The translations under genes were made by a program, and so were the position numbers. A stretch of 64,000 nucleotides of DNA. It comes from JAPHSX01 sp050298555. Its GTDB lineage: Bacteria > Pseudomonadota > Gammaproteobacteria > Thiohalomonadales > Thiohalomonadaceae. Under the pieces are notes generated by a model. That model did no database searches, had not been told where the DNA came from, and saw nothing but the letters and a program-made list of their open reading frames with translations. The stretch lies in the NCBI GenBank assembly GCA_050298555.1, contig JBNKUL010000050.1:19635-83634 (forward strand), written 5' to 3'. Positions 56,983-64,000 of this stretch are shown in pieces (the first letter of the stretch is position 1; every line of letters starts with the position of its first letter).

Positions 56983-58725
56983 ATGTTAGATAGTTCATTA
57001 CCCAATGGGGTTATGTTCAATGCCTACCCAGACAGCATTGGCTGCAAACTGAGTGACACCATCGCACTGCTGCAGCGCCCCGAGTTAAAAGATGTTTTTT
57101 CTCTGTTTTACATCCTTCCCACCTTCTTTCAAAGCGATCTAGACCGCGGCTTCTCCATCAGCCGTTACGAGCTCAATGAGGAACTGGTCTCCGAGGCAGA
57201 CCTCCGTGCCCTGAAGCAGCTAAATATCGTCCTTAAGTTCGATATGGTGCTGAACCACCTCTCGGTACGCTCCCCGCAGTTCATGGACATGCTGCAAAAG
57301 GGAGACCATTCACATTACCGCGACTTCTTCATCGACTGGAATAAATTCTGGGATGGTGAAGGCGAGATGGGAGATGAGGGCTATATCATTCCGAATCAGG
57401 AGCATCTCGACAAACTCTTCATGCGCAAACCGGGACTCCCCATCCTGTTTGTCCGCTTTCCCGATGGCACGGAGCGGCCCTACTGGAACACCTTCTATCA
57501 GGAGATCCACTACCGCGAGCTGGAAGCCGATGATCTCAAACACCTTCACGCCCTGCCAGACGATGCGGTGCGTCATATTATTGGCCAGGTCAATGCCAAA
57601 ATAGCCGCCGGTGAGGACATTCACGAGGTCGACCTGGGGCCCTATCAGGATTACCTGGAGCACGTGGTTGATATAGTCGAATCTATACGGCGCTACCTGG
57701 GGCAGATGGACCTCAATGCCGAGTCATACGCAGTGTGGGACTTCTATGGGAAAACCCTGAAACGACTGGCTAAATTTGGCGGCAAGTTGATTCGCCTCGA
57801 TGCCTTTGCCTACCTGCACAAAAAACCGGGACTGAGTAATTTTTTCAACACCCCCGGTACCTGGGAGTACCTCGATCGCCTGAAGAGCATCGCCGAAGCG
57901 AACCAACTGACCCTGTTGCCAGAGATCCACGCCCAGTATGGCAAGCACCTGCACTCAGCCGTCGCGCAGGCAGGCTACCCTGTTTACGACTTTTTCCTCC
58001 CCGGCCTGCTGCTGGATGCGCTGGATCAGGGGCGCAATACCTACCTGCTGCGCTGGGTCGACGAGATTCAGACTCAGGGAATTCGCACCGTCAACATGCT
58101 GGGCTGCCACGACGGTATTCCGGTGCTCGATCTGGACGGTTTTGAAACCGAGGAGGGCTATCAGGCGGGGCTGGTAGAAACGGCCGAAATCGAAACCATT
58201 ATCGAGCGCGTACTGGAACGTGGTGGTCGGGTGAAAAACCTCTTTGGCCCAGACGGTAAAAAAATCGCCTATTACCAGGTCAATGCCACCTACTTTAGCG
58301 CTCTAGGCGAGGACGAACAGAAACTGCGCCTGGCTCGCGCGATACAGCTCTTCATGCCCGGTATTCCACAGGTCTGGTACCTGGATCTCTTTGCTGGCAA
58401 GAACGACTATGCCGCGGCCGACAAAGGGGGCACCGCCAGCCACAAAGAGATCAACCGCACCACCCTAAGCAACGAAAGGGTCGCCGAGGGGCTACAGAGC
58501 TCCGTGGTTCTAGACCAACTGGAGATGATGCGCCTGCGAAACACTGTCACGGCGTTCAATGGCACCCTGCAGATCACCGATACGCCATTGAGCGAACTGG
58601 AGATGAGCTGGTCACATGACGGCGACACCATCACCCTGAGGGCCGACCTAGCGAGTCATAATTTCACCATATGCCACCGCTCCACAGAGGGTAAGGAGCA
58701 GCTCTACACCTACCCCAAGCCCTAA
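56983..58725 (+). CDS. Sucrose phosphorylase-like enzyme (GH13_18)
   Basis: 580 residues. GH13 barrel: nucleophile Asp in LIRLDAFAYLHKKPG, acid/base Glu in LLPEIHAQYGKHLH, and the HD pair in VNMLGCHDGIPVLDLDG; N-terminal MFNAYPDSIGCKLSDTIALLQRPELKDVFSLFYILPTFFQSDLDRGFS resembles the sucrose phosphorylase subfamily. This subfamily also holds sucrose-6'-phosphate, glucosylglycerol and glucosylglycerate phosphorylases, so substrate is not certain. Position directly after sps-spp argues for sucrose, giving glucose-1-phosphate and fructose. No signal peptide; cytosolic. It would recycle sucrose after osmotic downshift. Confidence 0.88.
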   Translation: MLDSSLPNGVMFNAYPDSIGCKLSDTIALLQRPELKDVFSLFYILPTFFQSDLDRGFSISRYELNEELVSEADLRALKQLNIVLKFDMVLNHLSVRSPQFMDMLQKGDHSHYRDFFIDWNKFWDGEGEMGDEGYIIPNQEHLDKLFMRKPGLPILFVRFPDGTERPYWNTFYQEIHYRELEADDLKHLHALPDDAVRHIIGQVNAKIAAGEDIHEVDLGPYQDYLEHVVDIVESIRRYLGQMDLNAESYAVWDFYGKTLKRLAKFGGKLIRLDAFAYLHKKPGLSNFFNTPGTWEYLDRLKSIAEANQLTLLPEIHAQYGKHLHSAVAQAGYPVYDFFLPGLLLDALDQGRNTYLLRWVDEIQTQGIRTVNMLGCHDGIPVLDLDGFETEEGYQAGLVETAEIETIIERVLERGGRVKNLFGPDGKKIAYYQVNATYFSALGEDEQKLRLARAIQLFMPGIPQVWYLDLFAGKNDYAAADKGGTASHKEINRTTLSNERVAEGLQSSVVLDQLEMMRLRNTVTAFNGTLQITDTPLSELEMSWSHDGDTITLRADLASHNFTICHRSTEGKEQLYTYPKP

Positions 58726-58757
58726 GCTTGGCGAAAAAGAAATAGGGTACTCATCAG

Positions 58758-60215
58758 ATGTCGGAGGGGCTCACCACTCTCAGCAACGCGGTCCGTCCCA
58801 GGGTGGTAGGGCGCTACCTCGGCCAGTTGGGCATCGTGCTGGCACTGCTCAACGGCGTTACCCTGGCCGTCTCAATCTACTTTGGTGAGCTCGCCATCTC
58901 ACTCCAGTACCTGCTGCTAATCACCGTACTGCTTCTCATCGCCGTTCCCCTCTCTCGCATCGAGGCTGAGACACAGATACAGAGCAACGAGGCTCTGGTT
59001 ATCGTTGCCCTCGCCTTCCTGCTCTCACCGCTAACGGTTGTGCTGCCAATGATCAGTGCAGGTATCGCACCGCTCGATGCCCTGTTTGAGGCACTCTCAG
59101 GCGTCACCACCACCGGTCTCTCCACCCTGCCCTCGGTAGAGGCCCTGCCCAGGACGCTGCTCTTCGCCCGCGCCTGGATGCAGTGGTACGGCGGCCTCGG
59201 TATCGTTGTCTTCACCCTGGCGATCCTGCTCGGCTATGAGGGCTCGGCACGCCGCTTTATCGAACCTGGAGGGGTGGAGTCCCTGGTGACGACCACCCGC
59301 CACTATGCCCGTCGCATGCTCACCCTCTATGCACTCCTCACCGGCCTCGGTGCCCTGCTGCTATGGCCCCTCATCGGTGATGGCCTTGCTGCCCTGCTCT
59401 ACAGCCTGACAGCCCTCTCAACTGGGGGCTTCAGCCCTACGGATCAGAGCCTGGCGTCACTGCACGGCCCTGCCGCCGCGATGGTAATCACACTCGCGTT
59501 TCTGGGGGGCGTCCCCCTCGTCCTCCACTACCGACTGCTGCATGGGCGCTGGCGCGAGGTCATTGGCGACAGTGAGCTGCTGCTGCTGTTGCTGCTGCTG
59601 CTTTGCTGCGCCGCCACCCTGGCGCTGGTATTGCGTCTGGATGGGGGAATGGGGTGGGGCGAGGCCGGGTATCACGGCCTGCTGCTCGGTGCCTCAGGGC
59701 AGAGCACCGCAGGCTTTAGTACCATGCCGATCGCCCAGATTGGCGACAGCGGCAAATTCGCCCTTATCGTCTCGATGTTCATCGGCGGCGGGCTGGGTTC
59801 GACCGCAGGCGGCATTAAGGTCATGCGTCTGCTGATCCTGCTGCGCCTGTTGCAGCTATTACTACGTCGCACCTCGCTGCCGCCCCATGCGGTCACCGTA
59901 CCGACCCTGCAGGGGCGTGAACTGGGGGGGGATGAGCTACAGCGGGCGATGGTGGTCATCTTCCTCTTTGTCGCCACTATCCTGCTCAGCTGGTTTACCT
60001 TCCTGCTCTACGGCTATGCGCCGCTCGATGCCCTGTTCGAGGTGGTCTCCGCCACCGGTACGGTGGGGCTCTCCGTCGGCATCACCTCGCCACAGCTGGA
60101 GCCCGCGCTCAAACTACTGCTCTGTTTTGACATGCTGGCAGGGCGTCTGGAAATCGTCGCACTGTTGGTATTACTCTATCCCCCCAACTGGTTCGGCAAA
60201 CGGGCGGAGGGTTAA
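58758..60215 (+). CDS. trkH: TrkH-type potassium uptake channel subunit
   Basis: 485 residues, strongly hydrophobic with about ten to twelve helices. The four pore-loop repeats with selectivity-filter glycines are visible: SGVTTTGLSTLPSV, TALSTGGFSPTDQ, GASGQSTAGFSTMPI and VSATGTVGLSVGITS. It moves potassium into the cell, gated by a cytosolic RCK ring encoded by the next gene. A leucine-run stretch near 59580 (CTG-rich) gives eight leucines in a membrane helix. Starts 32 bases after the phosphorylase and the stop is 3 bases before the RCK gene, so all are likely one operon. Confidence 0.93.
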   Translation: MSEGLTTLSNAVRPRVVGRYLGQLGIVLALLNGVTLAVSIYFGELAISLQYLLLITVLLLIAVPLSRIEAETQIQSNEALVIVALAFLLSPLTVVLPMISAGIAPLDALFEALSGVTTTGLSTLPSVEALPRTLLFARAWMQWYGGLGIVVFTLAILLGYEGSARRFIEPGGVESLVTTTRHYARRMLTLYALLTGLGALLLWPLIGDGLAALLYSLTALSTGGFSPTDQSLASLHGPAAAMVITLAFLGGVPLVLHYRLLHGRWREVIGDSELLLLLLLLLCCAATLALVLRLDGGMGWGEAGYHGLLLGASGQSTAGFSTMPIAQIGDSGKFALIVSMFIGGGLGSTAGGIKVMRLLILLRLLQLLLRRTSLPPHAVTVPTLQGRELGGDELQRAMVVIFLFVATILLSWFTFLLYGYAPLDALFEVVSATGTVGLSVGITSPQLEPALKLLLCFDMLAGRLEIVALLVLLYPPNWFGKRAEG

Positions 60216-60218
60216 CGA

Positions 60219-60872
60219 ATGCGTGCGGTTTTTATCGGGGCAGGCTCACTGACATTGATGGGGGCACGCATCCTGCTGCATCGCCACCATGAGGTGGTGA
60301 TCGTAGAGCAGGAGCTGGAGCGTATCGACCTGATTCGTGAAGAACTCGATTGCGGCTATATCCACGGTGATGGCAGCAAACCGGCAATCCTGCGCGAGTG
60401 CAATCCCGGCGCTACCGACACCCTCTTCTGCCTCACCAGCAACGACCAGACCAACATCCTCGCCAGCCTGGTTGGCCGCTCTCTCGGTTTCGAGCGCATC
60501 GTCACCAAGATCGAAGATCCGGAGTTCGAACACATCTGTCTGGAACTGGGACTGGAGAACACCATCGTCCCCTCACGCACCATCGGCCGCCACCTTGCCG
60601 ATCTGTTCGAGGGACAGGACCCGCTGGAGCTCTCCACCATGATCCGCGACGAGGCTCGCGTCTTCTCCTTTGTCGCCCGAGAAGAGGATGCCACCTCTCA
60701 CCGTGCACTGCAGCTGCCCGAGATGAGCCGCGTGATCTGCATCTACCGCGACGGCAAGTTCCTCCTCCCCGAGGCCGACGCCAAGCTGAAGACGGGTGAC
60801 GAGGTGGTGCTCATCACCCACCGCAAGAACCTGCCGGAGTTGCTAAAGCGCTGGAACCCGGTAAGGCGCTAA
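60219..60872 (+). CDS. Trk/Ktr RCK regulatory subunit (TrkA-N and TrkA-C domains)
   Basis: 217 residues with one RCK unit, unlike the duplicated 458-residue E. coli TrkA, so it resembles KtrA-type subunits forming an octameric ring. N-terminal Rossmann motif is IGAGSLTLMGARIL: the third Gly of GxGxxG is Thr12, then Glu30 (VIVEQE) for ribose binding and HGDGSKPAILRE. TrkA-C domain at about 140-217 (FSFVAREEDATSH, LLPEADAKLKTGDEVVLITH). The altered glycine may change nucleotide choice, a point to test. It controls the TrkH pore in response to NAD(H)/ATP. Confidence 0.9.
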   Translation: MRAVFIGAGSLTLMGARILLHRHHEVVIVEQELERIDLIREELDCGYIHGDGSKPAILRECNPGATDTLFCLTSNDQTNILASLVGRSLGFERIVTKIEDPEFEHICLELGLENTIVPSRTIGRHLADLFEGQDPLELSTMIRDEARVFSFVAREEDATSHRALQLPEMSRVICIYRDGKFLLPEADAKLKTGDEVVLITHRKNLPELLKRWNPVRR

Positions 60873-60885
60873 ACGGCGCCGCAAA

Positions 60886-63210
60886 CTAACGCTTAAGCTT
60901 GGCGAAGGCCTCGGCCATGGCACCGCCCATGGCGGGCTGGCTGTTGCCCTGCTGCGGCTGCCTGCGCTGCCCCTTGCCTTTGTTGCCCTTGTTGACGCCA
61001 CGGTTGTCGCGTTTATCGCCCTTCTGCTGGTCACGCGGGTCGTCGCTCATTCGCATGGAGAGGCCGATGCGCTTGCGCGGCACATCGACCTCCATCACCT
61101 TCACCTTGACCACATCGCCCGCCTTGACCACCTCGCGCGGGTCCTTGACGAACTTCTCCGACATCGCCGAGATGTGCACCAGGCCGTCCTGGTGTACGCC
61201 GATGTCGACGAAGGCACCGAAGTTGGTAACGTTGGTGACCACCCCTTCGAGGATCATGCCGTCGACCAGATCCTTAAGCTCCTCTACCCCCTCCTTGAAC
61301 TCGGCGGTCTTGAACTCGGGGCGCGGGTCACGGCCCGGCTTATCGAGCTCTCTGATGATGTCCTTCACCGTCGGCTCACCGAACTTCTCGTCGGTAAAGT
61401 CATTGGCGGCGAGGGTACCGAGGAATTTCGAATCACCGATGAGATTGCCCATGGCGCGGCCCGACTTCTCCAGGATGCGCTCCACCACCGGATAGGCCTC
61501 GGGGTGGACCGAGGAGGCGTCGAGTGGATTGTCGCCGTTCATAATGCGCAGGAAGCCCGCACACTGCTCGAATGCCTTTTCGCCCAGGCGGGAGACCTTC
61601 ATGATCTCCTTGCGGTTTTTGAAGGCGCCGTTCTCGTCACGGAAGGCGACCATATTGGCGGCCAGGGTCGGGGTAAGACCGGCGACACGGGTCAGCAGCG
61701 GCGCCGAGGCAGTGTTGATGTCAACGCCGACGGCGTTTACGCAGTCCTCCACTACCGCATCGAGCTGACGCGCCAGCTTGGTCTGCGAGACATCGTGCTG
61801 GTACTGGCCGACCCCGATCGACTTGGGCTCGATCTTCACCAGCTCGGCCAGCGGGTCCTGCAGGCGGCGGGCGATGGAGACGGCGCCGCGAATCGAGACG
61901 TCGAGATCCGGGAACTCCCTGGCGGCAAACTCGGAGGCCGAGTAGACCGAGGCCCCCGCCTCGCTCACCATGATCTTGTTGAGCTTCAACTCGGGGTGAC
62001 GCTTCATCAGGTCGGCGGCTAGCTTGTCGGTCTCACGCGAGGCGGTGCCGTTGCCGATGCTCACCAGCTCCACATTGTGCTTGGCGGCCAGCGCCGCGAG
62101 GACGGCGATCGACTGGTCCCACTGGTTCTTCGGCGCGTGGGGGTAGATGGTGCCGGTGTCGACCAGCTTGCCGGTGGCGTCGACCACCGCCACCTTGACC
62201 CCGGTGCGCAGCCCCGGGTCGAGGCCGATGGTGGCACGGGGACCGGCGGGGGCGGCGAGCAGCAGGTCGTGCAGGTTCTGGGCGAAGACCTTGATCGCCT
62301 CTTCTTCTGCCGCCTCACGCAGGCGCGACTTCAGGTCGGTATCGAGGTGGGTGAAGATCTTCACCTTCCAGGCCCAGCGTACCACTTCGCGCAACCAACG
62401 GTCGGCAGGGCGTCCCTCGTCACGGATAGCCATGGTGGCGGCGATCATGCGCTCGGCGGCGCCGGGCTCGCCGATCTTCAGCTCCGCATCCTCGGGCAGG
62501 GAGAGCTCCATGTTGAGGATGCCCTCCTTACGGCCGCGGAACAGGGCCAGGGCGCGGTGGGAGGGGATGGTCTTGATGGTCTCTGAAAAATCGAAATAGT
62601 CGCTGAACTTGGCCCCCTCGTTCTCCTTGCCCTCAACCACCCTGGAGGCGAGCACGCCGTGCTCCCACAGGTAGTCGCGCAGCTTGCCCACCAGTTCGGC
62701 GTGCTCGGCGAACTCCTCCATCAGGATCTGCTTGGCGCCGTCGAGGGCGGCGGCCGCATCGGCCACCTCCTTCTCCTTGTCGATATACTTCTCCGCCTCC
62801 GCCTCGGGGCTGAGGGTGGGGTCCTCAAGCAGTGCATGGGCCAGCGGCTCCAGCCCCGCCTCGCGCGCGATTTGCGCCTTGGTGCGGCGCTTCTGCTTGT
62901 AGGGCAGGTAGAGATCCTCCAGGCGGGTCTTGGACTCGGCATCCATAATCGCCCTCTTCAGCTCAGGGGTAAGCTGGCCCTGCTCCTCAATCGACTTGAG
63001 CACGGTGACGCGCCGCTCGTCCAGCTCGCGCAGATAGATCAGGCGCTCATCCAGGCTACGCAGTTGGGTATCGTCCAGGCCGCCGGTCACCTCCTTACGG
63101 TAACGGGCGATAAAGGGCACGGTGGCCCCCTCGTCGAGCAGGCCGATGGCGGCCTCCACCTGCTTGAGGTTGACGTTCAACTCGTCGGCGATGCGCTGGG
63201 CGATAGACAT
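60886..63210 (-). CDS. tex: Tex RNA-binding transcriptional accessory protein
   Basis: 774 residues. Tex N-terminal helical domain (IADELNVNLKQVEAAIGLLDEGATVPFIARYRKEVTGGLDDTQLRSLDERLIYLREL), YqgF/RNase-H-like domain (ATIGLDPGLRTGVKVAVVDATGK), helix-hairpin-helix part (NTASAPLLTRVAGLTPTLAANMVAFRDENG) and a C-terminal S1 domain (ILEGVVTNVTNFGAFVDIGVHQDGLVHISAMSEKFVKDPREVVKAGDVVKVKVMEVD). The tail beyond is basic and Gln/Gly-rich. Involved in transcription/RNA metabolism and stress tolerance in other bacteria. Convergent with the potassium genes, divergent from SulP. Confidence 0.97.
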   Translation of the reverse strand: MSIAQRIADELNVNLKQVEAAIGLLDEGATVPFIARYRKEVTGGLDDTQLRSLDERLIYLRELDERRVTVLKSIEEQGQLTPELKRAIMDAESKTRLEDLYLPYKQKRRTKAQIAREAGLEPLAHALLEDPTLSPEAEAEKYIDKEKEVADAAAALDGAKQILMEEFAEHAELVGKLRDYLWEHGVLASRVVEGKENEGAKFSDYFDFSETIKTIPSHRALALFRGRKEGILNMELSLPEDAELKIGEPGAAERMIAATMAIRDEGRPADRWLREVVRWAWKVKIFTHLDTDLKSRLREAAEEEAIKVFAQNLHDLLLAAPAGPRATIGLDPGLRTGVKVAVVDATGKLVDTGTIYPHAPKNQWDQSIAVLAALAAKHNVELVSIGNGTASRETDKLAADLMKRHPELKLNKIMVSEAGASVYSASEFAAREFPDLDVSIRGAVSIARRLQDPLAELVKIEPKSIGVGQYQHDVSQTKLARQLDAVVEDCVNAVGVDINTASAPLLTRVAGLTPTLAANMVAFRDENGAFKNRKEIMKVSRLGEKAFEQCAGFLRIMNGDNPLDASSVHPEAYPVVERILEKSGRAMGNLIGDSKFLGTLAANDFTDEKFGEPTVKDIIRELDKPGRDPRPEFKTAEFKEGVEELKDLVDGMILEGVVTNVTNFGAFVDIGVHQDGLVHISAMSEKFVKDPREVVKAGDVVKVKVMEVDVPRKRIGLSMRMSDDPRDQQKGDKRDNRGVNKGNKGKGQRRQPQQGNSQPAMGGAMAEAFAKLKR

Positions 63211-63313
63211 GGATACACCTGGTTCAAATTGGCAAAGGCAGGGATGGTAGCAGAGGGTATGACGAAGGGTAATCTTGACATTTTCCCCGCTGCTGGAGGT
63301 TCCCCATATCTTT

Positions 63314-63329
63314 ATTAGAAACCTCTAAT
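63314..63329. promoter_or_regulatory. ATTAGA-N4-TCTAAT dyad upstream of the SulP gene
   Basis: Identical six-base arms to the core of the RND-operon dyad at 10620-10635. It lies 50 bases upstream of the SulP start (63380), downstream of a consensus-like TTGACA at 63275. It probably acts as a repressor operator on the SulP promoter. Confidence 0.65.
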
Positions 63330-63379
63330 CTGCTAGACTTCGCGCCCTTCGTCTACCACCCACGACCGCAAGAGAGATC

Positions 63380-64000
63380 ATGTTTTTCAATTTCGAGTGT
63401 ACCGAACGGGGCTGCCCCAAGAACGATATCCTCTCCGGCCTTACCGTCGCCCTGGCACTGGTGCCCGAGGCGGTCGCCTTCGCCTTCGTCGCCGGGGTGG
63501 AGCCGCTGGTAGGCCTCTACGCCGCCTTCATGGTGGGGCTGATCACCGCCGCCTTCGGTGGCCGTCCCGGTATGATCTCCGGCGCCACCGGGGCGCTGGC
63601 GGTGGTGATGGTGGCACTGGTGGCGCAGCATGGGGTCGAGTACCTGTTCGCCGCGGTGGTGTTAATGGGCTTCATCCAGATAGCCATCGGCCTGCTGAAG
63701 ATGGGCAAGTTCATCCGTATGGTGCCGCACCCGGTCATGCTGGGCTTCGTCAACGGCCTCGCCATCGTTATCTTCCTCGCCCAGCTGAAGAGTTTTCAGG
63801 TAACCGACGCCGAGGGGGCCTCACACTGGCTTGAGGGACAGCAGCTCTACCTGATGCTGGGGCTGGTGGCGCTGACCATGGCGATCATCCACTTCCTGCC
63901 CAAGCTGACCAGGGCGATCCCCTCCTCGCTGGCGGCCATCATTACCGTCTCGACCATCGTTATCGGCATGGGACTGGAGAGCCGTACCGTGGGCGACATG
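63380..64000 (+). CDS. SulP family anion transporter, N-terminal part
   Basis: First 207 residues of a SulP permease, cut by the right edge. It begins MFFNFECTERGCPKNDILSGLTVALALVPEAVAFAFVAGVEPLVGLYAAFMVGL, the SulP helix-1/2 signature (SGLTVALALVPEAVAFA), then GRPGMISGATGALAVVMVALV and MVPHPVMLGFVNGLAIVIFLAQL. AGAGAG lies just before the ATG. SulP proteins move sulfate, bicarbonate or similar anions; for a thiosulfate oxidiser either sulfate handling or carbon uptake for fixation is plausible. A STAS domain would lie outside the window. Confidence 0.92.
   Translation, partial: MFFNFECTERGCPKNDILSGLTVALALVPEAVAFAFVAGVEPLVGLYAAFMVGLITAAFGGRPGMISGATGALAVVMVALVAQHGVEYLFAAVVLMGFIQIAIGLLKMGKFIRMVPHPVMLGFVNGLAIVIFLAQLKSFQVTDAEGASHWLEGQQLYLMLGLVALTMAIIHFLPKLTRAIPSSLAAIITVSTIVIGMGLESRTVGDM

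Noticed and set aside
63380..64000. Truncated SulP gene as a pseudogene
   Set aside because: The frame is open and motif-complete to the last base; it is only cut by the window edge.

Overview
The window is about 64 kb of GC-rich, densely packed chromosome. It looks like a sulfur-oxidising gammaproteobacterium of the Chromatiales / Sedimenticola-Thiodiazotropha kind. The evidence is an orphan SoxB thiosulfohydrolase, a SulP anion transporter, gammaproteobacterial markers (EttA, YcgL, the Lon-related protease, Tex) and a large glycogen and sucrose metabolism block. The taxonomic placement is inference. I see no rRNA, tRNA, CRISPR array, prophage or recognisable insertion sequence. Both ends cut genes: htpG on the left and a SulP permease on the right.

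Layout. 1-6.2 kb: htpG (partial), then pgm and ppsA (hexose-phosphate and gluconeogenic steps) and a FabMG-like enzyme. 6.3-10.6 kb: a two-gene RND efflux operon. 10.7-14.3 kb: a chemoreceptor with a periplasmic c-type haem motif and a REC-PAS-PAS-GGDEF protein with a dead GGDEF site. 14.5-21.7 kb: ettA, a Lon-related protease, a small acidic protein and a GGDEF-EAL protein. 21.7-24.9 kb: a haem-oxygenase-like iron redox enzyme and soxB. 25.2-30.9 kb: small genes including ycgL, a lipoprotein, serB, a secreted protein and a DUF1015 protein. 31.0 kb: an apparent remnant of the glucose-6-phosphate isomerase C-terminus. 31.35-42.9 kb: the glycogen operon glk-glgC-GH57-malQ-glgB-glgA-glgP. 43-48 kb: unrelated small and regulatory genes and dinB. 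47.8-51.7 kb: a divergent pair of units, GNAT plus MocR regulator against class V aminotransferase plus PhzF. 51.9-60.9 kb: a protein ending in an HprK-like P-loop, then sucrose-phosphate synthase, sucrose-phosphatase, a GH13_18 phosphorylase and a TrkH/TrkA-type potassium system. 60.9-64 kb: tex and the start of the SulP gene.

How it fits together. Pgm supplies glucose-1-phosphate to GlgC/GlgA/GlgB for storage; GlgP, MalQ, the GH57 enzyme and Glk return it to glycolysis. The sucrose genes lie head-to-tail with potassium uptake, which suggests an osmoadaptation unit: potassium first, then sucrose as compatible solute, with the phosphorylase recycling it.

The most notable unlisted signal is an AT-rich dyad, ATTAG-N6-CTAAT. 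It occurs upstream of the RND operon, the haem-oxygenase-like gene beside soxB, and the SulP gene. It looks like one regulon of an unidentified repressor, possibly of the ArsR type. The second is the 641-residue protein whose P-loop lies about 15 residues from its C-terminus, so it is either truncated, permuted or a new arrangement.
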